Assembly: GCA_951802195.1 (NCBI GenBank)
Contig: OX637630.1
Location: 1,176,054-1,240,053 of the forward strand
Source: Tausonia pullulans
Taxonomy: Eukaryota; Basidiomycota; Tremellomycetes; Cystofilobasidiales; Mrakiaceae
Direction of reading: 5' to 3'
DNA: 64,000 bases
Below, one piece after another: positions 47,202 to 57,330 of this stretch. The translations under genes and the position numbers were made by a program. Under the pieces are notes generated by a model. That model did no database searches. It was not told the DNA's origin and saw nothing but the letters and a program-made list of their open reading frames with translations. How positions within the stretch are numbered: position 1 is the stretch's first letter; each line of letters opens with the position of its first letter.

Positions 47202-48319
47202 CAGACAACATCGAGCCGGTTCACACCGAGTACCGACCCAACCTGCACATCCGTGTTCCAGCTAATAGTCCTTGGTCTCCCCCCGACTGACCGATTCTTC
47301 TCAAGGGGGGGATATTGCTGTAAGGGAAAAATTAAAATTAAAACCATGAAGGAGCGAAGCTAGTGGAGGCATCGAATCAATTTGGACGACGCTTGGTCTT
47401 TGATGCCGAGCTGCAAGCGGGGTCTATCGGGATTGTCAATACTGATATGTGTGTATCAGCGCCGGACGGACAGGTGATTCCGCTCCGCGATGTTCTGACG
47501 GTTCTTCACACCTCAATTTTCTGGCCTCCTCTAGCTCGACCTCTTCGTTCCCAATCAAGTGTTGCGACACGAACCTTGACACTGCTCTTCGACGTCGCAA
47601 CTCCTCACCACATCAATCATTCGACTGCTATGGCAACAAGACTCTCTTCTCATAAGGACTTTGTCGAACTTGTGAGCCGAAGACTATCGACTCTTCTATG
47701 AGCTCATTCTCGACATGAAATCCTCATCGGCCCGCCATTCATGCACCAGGCAACGACGGAGAAACCTGTTGTGCTGCCTTCGTTCGCCCCAACCTTCCCA
47801 TACGCGTTCATCTCCCTCTCAAAAACGGATTCTTTTAGTTTTTGTATCTTCTAAGTTATGGTTTATACTTAAGGGAAGAGGTAACCCTATGAGAGATAGC
47901 GAGTTGTAGCTAGATAGAGGGATAGCGAAAATGAAAGAAGAGATGGAAGGAAAGTAAAACATGGGTATGGACATAGGCCTCATTATAAAAGGTAGAGTGT
48001 CCATGGTACAGACCGTTGATTGGACATGGCAGATGTAGGAGGCAAGAGGGAGGCGGGGTAAGGGAGATCTAAAAGTACATATCAAGATGGCCAGCTATGT
48101 CGAGCGGTGGCTATGGTCTATGGTCTAATCATGCTTCCCCACCCCTCACCTGTTTTTCACCCAGGATCTATGACGGCGCCGGCAGCAGTACCAGCCATCT
48201 GGCCACTGCCAGCCATCCACCTCGTGCTTGACTGTCAATGTGTTTGCCGGATCGCAGACGCGATCTTGCGGATCTCATCGTCCGTGACAAGGTCAAGGCT
48301 GCGTTCTTGGTGTACCTGC

Positions 48320-48495
48320 TGTTGAAGGTCTATGTTCTCCCTGGGGTCCAATGTGGTTGCAACTTATTTCATATAGCCACTCGACTCTACCCGCTCATAT
48401 AAGGTTAACCTAGTGGCGTAAAAAGTACTAGAAAGACGAGGACAAGGGTTGAAAACTACTAGATTATAGGTCTCCGTGAATCGCTCCTTCCAACA
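48320..48495 (+). mobile_element. Solo LTR, family C
   Basis: This 176-nt element begins TGTTGAAGGTC and ends TTCCAACA (TG...CA termini). It is nearly identical in sequence and identical in length to the copy at 54192-54367. Flanks are CCTGC and CCTCC, a 4-of-5 match to a 5-nt target-site duplication. The insertion lies directly beside a LINE relic. Confidence 0.85.
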
Positions 48496-48513
48496 CCTCC
48501 GCCTCCGGACAAA

Positions 48514-48860
48514 TCACCATGTCCAGGTTACATAGATGCAGTGGAAGAGGAAGATCACCCTCGTCGGCGACGGTGTCGGGCAAACAGGTATCTGGAGGGA
48601 GGGAGGATGGGAGGGGAATGAAGAAGAGGCGCGTGCAGCAGTAGCAGCAGTCCAGATAGCGCGCACGACAGGACACGGCTCATCGAAGAAGTGGGAGAAG
48701 GACTTAACGGGGGCCGTCAGGCACAGCGCACATCGCTTGGACCTATTGTGTGGCGTAGGGGTTCCGTTGGTGAGGAATGCCGCAGCAGTGTGCTTTCCTG
48801 GATTCATCGCCAGCGGCGTTGGCGGTGTCTTTCCCGAGGTCAAATCCAACACCGCCCTTG
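48514..48860 (-). pseudogene. Relic of a non-LTR retrotransposon, reverse-transcriptase zinc-finger region
   Basis: A minus-strand frame contains a C-x2-C...H...C block (CALCLTAPVKSFSHFF then EPCPVVRAIW). This is the arrangement of the zinc-binding segment after the reverse transcriptase in LINE elements (zf-RVT). No reverse-transcriptase core is present, so it is a 3'-end relic, bounded on one side by the solo LTR and on the other by a family B repeat. Confidence 0.5.
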
Positions 48861-49050
48861 TCAGGATCTCGCGGACTTGCCACCTCAGCTCCGCGCCTGT
48901 GTGCATCAACCTTGTTTACTCGGCTCTCACACCTTCGGCCACTCTTTCGCCACATTGACTCATGCTCCTTGTCTCATTACCCTTTCCTCTTTTTAAATTC
49001 GTCATCTGCCCTACACTCTTTGCGTTCTCAGTTAAGAGATACTAATAAAA
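48861..49050 (+). repeat. LTR-like dispersed repeat, family B, copy 2
   Basis: It starts TGTCAGGATCTCGCGGACTT and shares CCACCTCAGCTCCGCGCCTG, TTTACTCGGCTC and CCTACACTCTTTG with copy 1 in the opposite orientation. The end near 49050 is approximate. Confidence 0.6.
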
Positions 49051-49296
49051 TATGGGCTGATGTCGCCGTCATCTCCTTTGAATCAATACCCCTCCTTCGT
49101 CGAAGCTAAAAATCTAACCCACTTCCCACACCTGCGATCCCTGCTCGAAAATTTTGCCCCCTTCGTGCTTCAGTGTCCGAACCATCTTGTCGTCCCCAAT
49201 GGCGCCGATCTCATGATCGTTTCTTCCCCAGATCCCCGAGCCCAGGACTCTTCGCCTCCCTTCTTTGTTCCATTTCTCCCTCATATCCTCCACCCT

Positions 49297-50171
49297 TCAT
49301 TCCTTCCCTACATATACCGCCATCTCGAAACCGTCGGTGTGCGGTAAAGTTGACGTCAAGAACCCATTCTTGGGCTCACGCAAGAACGTCAGAAGCTCGG
49401 AGTACCGTTGTGCTCCCGAAAAGGCATTGTCCACGAATACAACGGCGTTGCGACGGAGTTTGGACAGCAGAACCTTGACCGTAGGGAATGCGAGGGGGGC
49501 CCAGATATCGAGGAGGAGAGCGTCGATCGACCCCTGCTCGATGCCGGCCGTTGGGAGGGTCTTGAGGAGATCGCCCTCGAGGAGCTGGAGCTGAGATGGA
49601 ATGGTCCCTTCAAAGGCCTCCTTAACGTGAGAGAGAGCGATAGCTGCCTTCCTGCTCTCGAGCTCTGTACCGATGACGAGGCTGGGGAGACCGCCGCTGC
49701 CCGAAAAGGAGGTTCTTTCGTTATCGAGCACAGCGGCAAAGAGCCAGAGGAGGGACGTGCCGTGCGAAGTCCCAGCTGTCAGAGGTCACGGATGCATTCA
49801 AGGTGTCAGTGTCTGAGGGAATCGTAGAGGCCGTTAGATGGACCTTCGACGACTCTTCGAGCATTGATTGCTCTGAGAATCAAGCACAAGTCCCAAGCCT
49901 TGTCCTAGTCCAAGGCGACGAGCTTCTCCTTGAAGTGGTGGTGGTACTTGAGTGCGATGGGATATTGGGCGTTCCCTACCTTCTGCCCTGCAATCTCTTG
50001 CTCGACAGAGATAGCATGAAGGCGGTCGACGACGACCTGCAAAGCCGGACGGGAGGCGAGAGGGTGGGGGACATGGCCAAGGGGGGCAAAGTAGGGACTG
50101 ACGGTATATGGACTCGGTGAAATTCGAGAGAGCACAGGATGCTGAGCTTTATAGCAGCGTAGTCGAGTCAT
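49297..50171 (-). pseudogene. Class I SAM-dependent O-methyltransferase with one in-frame stop
   Basis: Two exons, 50171-49844 and 49775-49297, join in frame to 268 codons plus stop. Family blocks: RLHAISVEQE (N-terminal helix), FKEKLVALD, DKAWDLCLILRAINARRVVE, GTSHGTSLLWLFAAV (SAM loop), VIGTELESRKA, LQLLEGDLLKTLP, DALLLDIWAPLAFPTVK, VVFVDNAFSG, LREPKNGF and LPHTDGFEMAVYVGK. Between LVALD and DKAW an amber TAG (49907-49905) stands where the family typically has Gln (CAG to TAG is one base change). Everything else, including the intron, is intact, so this is either a young pseudogene, a readthrough case or a sequencing error. The start codon is uncertain. Confidence 0.75.
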
Positions 50172-50347
50172 CCGTCGGCGTTTCAGGAGCCCGGTGGTCT
50201 TTCACTTTTGAAAGGATATCTATGACGCGAATGGCGGCTAGTCGGCTGAGCAGGATTAACAACTCCTTCTCACTCGCTCGCACTCGAACCATATCCCTCT
50301 TGACGACGTGACGTGCCCTCCTCCAACCCCGGCCCAACCGACCCAAC

Positions 50348-50640
50348 TTGCGGGAAGGCAATGTACCAGGCGTATACCTCGTCAAGACAGCCGTGGATGG
50401 CGTCCCGGTTGGCCACGCGACGTGGATCGCTTTTCTAGACCTGACAGTGACTCGCGGCGAGCCGACGCGAGAGGCTGAGACGGCGGACCACAAGGAGAGG
50501 ATCATGAATGCGGCGACAGACGACACTGATCGAGGGTACGAGGCTACGCTTGGGACGGCCCTCCTCATGTGCTTCAAAGACGCGATGGCCGACAGAAGGA
50601 GGAACTCCAACAAGGGAAGGGCTCACTGTATTTGTTGTCC
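50348..50640 (+). pseudogene. Possible GNAT acetyltransferase fragment
   Basis: A plus-strand frame reads GVYLVKTAVDGVPVGHATW followed by a charged helix and DRGYEATLGTALLMCFKDAM. The first block resembles the central strand pair of fungal GNAT N-acetyltransferases (xxDGxxVGHAxW). The acetyl-CoA loop (Q/RxxGxG/A) is not seen and the frame runs into repeat sequence, so at best this is a truncated relic. The identification is tentative. Confidence 0.3.
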
Positions 50641-50769
50641 CCTTCGTCATCAGTGGGGAATTAATAACTATCTCTGGCTGACTTTGAAGTCAGCTTGTTC
50701 ACCTGTTGCAGTCTATCCTGTTCGGTCATCCGAGCTGCCGAGGTTTGGGAGGTTGGTTCGACTTTCCAC

Positions 50770-50890
50770 GCAACCTCACCGAGCCCGTGCCACCTCCACC
50801 ACTTCAGTTACACTTTTACATCTACGCCCCCTTTCTCACCCATTCTACTCAAACCTTGACCCTTAGGCCCTCAGGCCAATCCTCACAGGC
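50770..50890 (+). repeat. Family B repeat fragment, copy 3
   Basis: It shares GCCCGTGCCACCTCCACCAC, then CTCACCCAT and TGACCCTT with gaps, with the distal part of copy 1 (46560-46700, minus strand). The proximal TGTCAGG end is missing. Confidence 0.55.
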
Positions 50891-51365
50891 GGAGCCCATG
50901 ATCTCGGAATCGATATTGCCAGACCACGCAAGAGAAACCCCTCTTGCCCTTGCAATCCGTGCACGGGGAGCGTTACTGTGCAGCACGTCTTTCCTCGCCT
51001 CCATTGCGACCTGGAAAGGAGATTGATGCCGAAGACCCTCCGGCGTGGCTGAATGGAGGCTTAACGAGACGAGCCGGGCCATCCACCCCGACCGGTGAGA
51101 CTGCTGGCGTGATTTATGGCAATCGCCCTCCTACCCTTGGTTCATGCACATGCTCTCCAAAGCTCACTCATTGAAATGTTTTTTGAAGTTGTGCCCGTGG
51201 GGCCTTTTCTGCGGCCAGGGGGCACGCGCTTCTATTATTTCAAGAGTAAGCGCGGAGAAAAGAGATCACTCTCACGAGGCGATGTCAAGCCAATGTCTCG
51301 CATTCCCTCGTCTCCGCATCTGTAACCACAACCCACTCTTCCCCCCTCCCCTCATCGCAAGAAAC

Positions 51366-53894
51366 ATGAGTCAAGAATTCGACACCAAGAGTCGTGAGAA
51401 GGATTATGAGGCGGGAGTGACATTCACGCCGTCCCCACCATATGATGACCAGTGAATTGCCTACTACGTGATCTGGAGGTGGTGGCCTGGACAGATCGCC
51501 TGGCATTGATTTTTCCCCTCTCCCTCATCCCAGCGATGTCAAGATCGATGTCCACACTGGAATCGCCGATGGAGTGAAGCGAGGTGAGCTGGCCGCCAGC
51601 ATTCGACTGAATCGTCAGGAGCTAATCAGTTGCCGGCGCGCCCTACCTGGCCGAACAAGACATGAAGCAGCGACGTGAGTCCCGGGGCGCGGCGCTCCTC
51701 CCGTTAGAACAGCTTTGACGACTGTGAGGCATGTCGTTTCTTGTAGACGTTCAGATGGTTCGTCTTTGGCTCCCGAGCAGCAAGGTGTTCTCACTCTGAT
51801 CCGCCCTCGACTGCTTTCTCAGATTGCCCTCGCCGGCACTCTCGGCACGGGCCTCTTTCTCGGTTCAGGTTCATTCTTCCCTACAATCCCCTGGGCTTTG
51901 CCCGCATTGACAAATCTCATTGATCACAGGCAAGGCCATCGCCAACTCCGGTCCGGCTGGAGCGCTCATTGCATACTGCCTGGTCGGAACTGGTGCGTCT
52001 ACGGATGGAACCTCACAGAGATCGATTATTTGCCGTTAACCTGCGCGGCTTCGGAGTTGTCTACGCCATGATCAACTCTCTGGGAGAGATGATGTGCTTT
52101 GCCCCCATCAGTGGAGGATACATTCACTTCGCTGAGCGCTTCAGTGAGTGTCTGATACCCCGAGCACATTAGAAATAGGACTCGACAAGCTGATTCTTCG
52201 CCACTTCTCTCAGTCCACCCGTCTGCCGGTTTCGCTCTCGGATGGATGCAGTGGTACGCTGGTGCTGTCTCCCTTCCGATTGAGATTATCTCAGCCGCCG
52301 TCATCATCAGCTTCTGGACTGTACGTCTTTGAAGGCTCCAACCTTCGTGCCTTGACGCTGACAGCTCTCTACTTCGCAGGAGATGACCAACGCCAAGCTC
52401 GCTGGCTTCATCACTATGCTCCTCGTCATCTGCTGCTCCATCAACTTCTTCGGCGTCCGGTGGTTTGGAGAGAGCGAGTTCTGGTTTGCCCTCATCAAGA
52501 TTTCGCTTATCCTCGGTCTCATCATCGGCGGTCTCGTCGTCGACCTCGGAGGAGGACCAGACGGCAAGCGCCTCGGCTTCACCTACTGGAAACACCGTGA
52601 GTTATCTAGCTAGTCCTTCTTCCTGCGCGCGCTGAACTTCCTTTATCGCTTGCAGCTGGTGCTTTTGCTGCTCACCTCGTCCCCGGAAACGTCGGCAAGT
52701 TCCTTGGCTGGTTCACCTCTGTCCTTCAGTGTGTTTCCACCCTTGCATTAAACCCTCGGCTACATCTGACGCCTGCATTACAGGGCTGCCTATTCCTTCT
52801 CGGGCGTGGAAGCTCTCGCGATGACCTGCGGAGAGCTCCAGAACCCGCGTGCCAACATCACCAAGGCTGTCCGCCGCATTTTCTGGCGTATTCTCTTCTT
52901 CTATGTCTTTGGTATTCTCATCGTTGGCAGTGAGTCATTCCTGTGGCATAACTATCTCTCTTTCGCTTTCATTGCCGCTGATAATGCTTATCACAGTGCT
53001 CGTCCCCAGCAACGACCAAGACCTTCTCCAGTCGACTGGAACTGCGGCTGACTCCCCCTTCGTCCTTGCGTTCACTCGCGCTGGCATCAAGGGCCTTCCC
53101 TCTGTGATCAATGCCGGAGTCCTCACTTCTGCCTTCTCCGCCTCCAATAGCTATATCTACGGCACATCCCGCGTGCTCTATGGCCTCTCCCTCCGCGGCC
53201 AGGCACCTCGGATTTTCTCTAAGACTAACGCTTTTGGTCTCCCTTGGGTCAGCCTCATCTGCACAAGCTCGTTCGGTCTCCTTTCATACATGGCCCTTTC
53301 CGAAGGCGCCTCTACTGTCCTCAACTGGCTCTCAAATCTCACTTCCATCGCGACGTTCATGACCTGGGCGGTCATTTGCACCGCGTTCCTTCGCTGGAAA
53401 TCGGCAATGGAGGCTCAAGGCTACAATCGCTCTGCTTCCAAGTTCCTCTAGTCCGTCAAGTTTCACCTTGTATCCATACCATGGCTCATACTGACTCGAG
53501 GAGAACGTTCTTGCCCGCGCAGCATTAAATGGCAGCCCTACCCCGCCTACTGGGCCCTCGCCTGGTGTATCCTCGTCTCCATCTTCAACGGCTTTCCCGT
53601 TTTCATGAAGGGAGGATGGAACCTACAAGATTTCGTGATTGCCTACGTTGTATGTTGTTCAAAATCTCGAAAATCTCCTATTCCGGCCCTGACTGCATGA
53701 CACGCCGTCTCGTACATCAGAACTTTCCTCTCTTCGCAACCCTCTTTTTTAGCCATTATCTCATCACTGGCCGCCAGCGCTTCCACAAGGCCAGCGAGAT
53801 TGACCTCGTCTCCAACATTCCCGGGCCCGAGATCGACTTGGACCCGAACCCACCCAAGACCAAGCTGGACAAGTTCCTCCACTGGCTGTGGTGA
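51366..53894 (+). CDS. Amino-acid permease (yeast AAT family, APC superfamily)
   Basis: This is a proton-coupled plasma-membrane amino-acid importer with 12 expected membrane segments. The protein starts MSQEFDTKSREKDYEAG at 51366, and early short exons lead to the first membrane helix HVQMIALAGTLGTGLFLGSG, the substrate-site motif of the family. It continues with AIANSGPAGALIAYCL, GEMMCFAPISGGYIHFAERF, GWMQWYAGAVSLPIEI, FSGVEALAMTCGEL, NPRANITKAVRRIFWRI, TSAFSASNSYIYGTSRVLYG, FLRWKSAMEAQG and a C-terminal tail ending KLDKFLHWLW. At least ten introns keep phase where checked and no lesion was seen. The closest relatives should be general or neutral amino-acid permeases; the substrate cannot be told by eye. 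It is an intact gene between two solo LTRs. Confidence 0.9.
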
Positions 53895-54191
53895 TCCGCG
53901 GACGTTTTGGTCTCCCTTATGTCGTGTCTAGATTTTGATGTATTTTTTTTTGTTCAGAGATGGATTGCGATGGTCTCGTCTTGCTCTGGATCTCGTCTCT
54001 CCGCATGCAGCTCTTGCATTTCACAGCTTCCTCCTAGAAGGCAATGGCGCATGCAGGAACAGAAGCAGCTCAAGAGCTTGACTAGGAACTTTCGTGGGGC
54101 CCCTGGTTCTGATGCTGTCCGCAGACCATTGCGGAGAGACCGCATGCGCGCATGCGCAACCAGCCTCGACGACACGTGCCAGAGTGAAAGG

Positions 54192-54367
54192 TGTTGAAGG
54201 TCTATGTTCGCCCTTGGGTCCAATGTGGTTGCAAGCGTATTTCATATACCCACTCGACCCTACCCGCTCATATAAGGTTGACCTAGTGGCGTAAAAAGTA
54301 CTACAAAGGGAGGACAAGGGATGAAAACTACTAGATTATAGGTCTCCGTGAATCGCTCCTTCCAACA
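54192..54367 (+). mobile_element. Solo LTR, family C, with a perfect target-site duplication
   Basis: A 176-nt element (TGTTGAAGG...CCAACA) is flanked by AAAGG at 54187-54191 and again at 54368-54372. It has the same length as the copy at 48320-48495 with a few dozen differences at most. TG/CA termini and a 5-nt duplication are the hallmarks of an LTR retrotransposon that has recombined to a solo LTR. Confidence 0.93.
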
Positions 54368-54930
54368 AAAGGAAGGCGCGTCGTCGTCTCGATTCTTGCC
54401 CAACCATTTCACCCCTCGCCCCGGCGTTTTGTTGCCAGGTTCTCTCTCTTGACCTAGAACTCTGAATCGAAGAATTGATGAGACCAAGCGTATCCCCAGC
54501 GACCCAAGGGGAGAGCACCTAGTCAAGAGATCCGACAACGCAAGCCAGCAGGCAGACACAAGCACCTTGTAAATTAGCAGGCACGTACCATCAAGATCGA
54601 CAGTGCAGCCGGGAAGCCATAGTCGGCGATTGGAGGGAAAGTGTCCGGCGAACCCTTGTAGGCAGAGAGGGATGCGATCCAGAAGGCGAAGGGGATCGTT
54701 GCTGAAACACCGCTCGCTCCGCGAAAGGGGGCATGTTGGATGGGCAGATGATGACGAGAACTCCGAGTCCGCCAGGTCCAAGTATCGCTGCAGGAGCAAG
54801 GCGTCAGTTGCCTTGCTCAAGACCCTTGCCCCAAATCCCCACCACATCTTGAATCTCTTCGACCAGTTGCTGACAGCGCATCTTAGCTGACTGTACAAGC
54901 AAGCATTATCTGCAGGGTGACCCAGCATTA
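54368..54930 (-). other. Unassigned open frame abutting a solo LTR
   Basis: A minus-strand frame stays open from 54928 into the LTR (222 codons in total, the last part LTR-derived). It includes DALLLQRYLDLADSEFSS and HFPSNRRLWLPGC. I do not recognise it. It has no clear start context and may be a relic of a gene or transposon truncated by the LTR insertion. Confidence 0.3.
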
Positions 54931-55059
54931 ATGTCCATAGTCCTCGACTGGCTAAGTCCGTGGTCTAAAAATACGTGTCTCTTCAGTTCGGCAGTATCTC
55001 GCCCTCTGGACTGCCGTACCCTTGCTGGACCTCAACCACCATAGCGCTTCTCCCTCCTC

Positions 55060-56603
55060 ATGGACGACCCTCCATCCTTCAGCCTGATGCAGGCCTTCCC
55101 CCCAACCCAAGTCACATTTCTCGTCCTCGCCCCCGTCGCTTTATACATAGCGGCCTTCGTCTCTCGACCCCGACTCGTCACCATTCAGAAGCTTCCTCGA
55201 TACGGCTCCTCCATGTCACAGCCCTCCGCGCCAGTGCCGACCCATCCGGATAAGGACGCATCTGAACCGTCGGAGAAGGATGTCAGTGTCCTTCTGAAGA
55301 GTGAAGAACCTCAAGAGGACAACGGCATTCGGATCGTCAAAATCGAAAGACAGTCGTCCAGGTTGCACACGGCGTTTCGGTGGGCCTTGTGCGCGGGCCT
55401 TGTAGCTGCCGACGCTGCCTTCGTTTACGCCGCCGTTGAAACGGTGTGGGACGTGTACCTTTGCCTCTGCCTGTCCGCCTTCGTTGTGAGTTATTCACAT
55501 CTCAAAAAGCCGGAAGAAGAGACTGACAGTCTTCTTCACAGGCTTGTCTCGCCGGCGTGGTAGCTGTGAGGGTGGTCGGCGGATCCTATGAGACTTTGGC
55601 CAGGAAGCCAGACGGTTGTAAGTGCATCTTCTCGCTTACGAGAAGTCAGACACATTCCTGATCAAATTGGTCTTCTCCAGCCGTCGTAAGCGGCATCGCT
55701 GCCACAAGCACCAAGGGCTCCCTTCACCCGATGTATTACGCAGCCATCTACCTCGTCGGCTTCGCCATCGTCCCGTCTCTCGTGCTTTCCCCGCTGGCCT
55801 ATCCATTCATCCCTCTTGCAATGATCGCCCTTGGTGCTTGCGCTGTTGGCTCGAAAGTCCAGCTCAAGCACATGATCCTCTTCCCTTACATCATGACAGT
55901 GGCGGCCCTCATGCTCGGAAGTGTCATCGCGACTATAACCTACTTTATCACCTCCTCCAACGATGGAGAGAGTAGTAGTGGCAATCAAAAGGAAAACGTT
56001 CCTCCCTCCTTTTGGTCATTGGATCCCTCCACGCCCTTTCAGACGACTGCCTACCAGGAGGTTCTCCCCCTATCCATGGCTGCACCCCTCGTCCAGCTCG
56101 TCGCCTGCCTTTACCGGTACGATCGCACCCCTACCCTGGACGAGCTCGACGCAATGAAGATCTTACTCTTGCCCATTGCCGCCACGTTGCCGGGGGAGGA
56201 AGTGGGACCGAAGGCCCTTATCTTACCCATGGTATGGATCGTTCGCCAACGCCTGATCGCTCTCAAGGGAATCAAGCCCACCCTCAACTATTCAAATCTA
56301 GCCGTCCTTATCACCATGCTCTGGGTGGCCCTTTTGCCCGTCGTCCTCGAAGCATTATTCGTAAGTTTTCGTCATCTCGCTCGCTCGCTTTGGAGCTGAT
56401 GTCGGAGACGTCGCTTTTATCAATAGCCACAGCTCCCCATCGCTTCTCTCATTGCCAGTCTCAGGACCATCAGTCTCTTTTGCGCCCTTCTGACAATTTC
56501 CACCGCTGTTCTCTTTGTCGCCTGGTTCAGGGGCGAGGCCCGTAAGGTCTGGGCGTACGAGGAGGACTGGGGCGTGAAGATCGAGCTAGAGAGGGAAGCC
56601 TAA
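55060..56603 (+). CDS. Polytopic membrane protein of unknown function
   Basis: Four exons (55060-55485, 55542-55617, 55681-56360, 56427-56603) join in frame to 452 residues. The N-terminus has a membrane segment (VTFLVLAPVALYIAAFV), then a cytosolic Ser/Glu loop. About seven more hydrophobic segments follow, including ALCAGLVAADAAFVYAAV, AAIYLVGFAIVPSLVLSPL, ILFPYIMTVAALMLGSVIA, LAVLITMLWVALLPVVLEAL and LIASLRTISLFCALLTI. It ends with an acidic tail (WGVKIELEREA). No transporter or enzyme signature was recognised. There are no lesions, so it is probably expressed. It lies in the accessory region downstream of the permease on the same strand. Confidence 0.75.
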
Positions 56604-56993
56604 AGCCGCATCTGCATACCTGACTTTAAAAGTAAACCAATCATTCTCAGTCAACTCCTTGAATATTGTTTCACACGGGGGTCTTGGTGATTTCGTCCAC
56701 CGCCATGATGGAGCTTCAACGTATCAATCTGTTACGACTGAAGAGAGCACAACAAGTTTTAAGACAAGGAACAAGTTGGAGAATGGGGGAAAGATTGGAA
56801 GAGGGCCCTATTCTCGATTCAAAGGGAGTTGAGGGAGAGACCGCCCCTAAGAAGAGACGGTACGTAGTGAAAACACGTGACCGAACAGAACGACGGCCTG
56901 AACAGAAGGAATGAAAATGGGTTGGGGGTTGAGGAGAAGACTCCCGGAGGTTGTAACTCATCTGCTAGGTGAAAACGCTGGGAAGTACAAACC

Positions 56994-57180
56994 GGAAGGA
57001 AGTTGCAAATTGCTTGTTCGGCTCCCCTATCTTCGTCCCTTCTTCCGCCACATTGTCCCACACTCTTTGTTTCTTCATCCTGATCCTCCTCTTCCTGGCC
57101 CACTCCCGTCCATTAATCGCTCAGTTTGCCGTAGACTTTTGTTCGGCACTCTGATTATCATTTAGACTTTGACAAGCCTG
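56994..57180 (+). repeat. Family B repeat, copy 4 (5'-truncated)
   Basis: It shares GCTTGTTCGGCTCCC, CCACACTCTTTG and a distal block (CGCTCAGTTTG ... GGCACTCTGATTATCATT ... AAGCCTGCC) with copy 1. It is followed within 30 nt by a further copy. Confidence 0.55.
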
Positions 57181-57205
57181 CCCCATTGTCAGGATCTTTG
57201 GACTT

Positions 57206-57330
57206 GTGTCAGGATCTTACGGGTTCACCCCATAGGCTCCGCGCCTATGTGACTCTCAGAATCTCGCAGACCTGCCACCTCGGCTCAGCGCCTGTGTAAC
57301 ATCGTCCTTGTTTGCTCGGCTCCCATTTTG
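57206..57330 (+). repeat. Family B repeat, copy 5 (3'-truncated)
   Basis: It begins TGTCAGGATCTTACGGGTTC and carries TAGGCTCCGCGCCTATGTG, CTCTCAGAATCTCGCAGACC and TTTGCTCGGCTCCCA, the proximal part of copy 1. The proximal part here lies after the distal part at 56994-57180, so the two are separate insertions or a tandem rearrangement. Confidence 0.6.

Larger units (their letters stand above)
46012..48319. other. Repeat-rich interval without a supported gene
   Basis: Beyond the family B copy and the N gap, two weak transposon hints occur. A short frame at 47363-47701 (DMCVSAPDGQVIPLRDVL) recalls the strand pattern of a copia-type protease. At about 47296-47312 a purine run CAAGGGGGGGATA resembles the polypurine tract of LTR elements. 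Neither is strong alone. Confidence 0.4.

Noticed and set aside
46748-47363. Several open frames running through the N gap
   Set aside because: They are open only because N has no stops; the gap is an assembly placeholder.
48320-54367. A single 6-kb LTR retrotransposon with LTRs at both ends
   Set aside because: The outer flanks differ (CCTGC versus AAAGG), each LTR has its own duplication, and the interior holds host-type genes without gag or pol.
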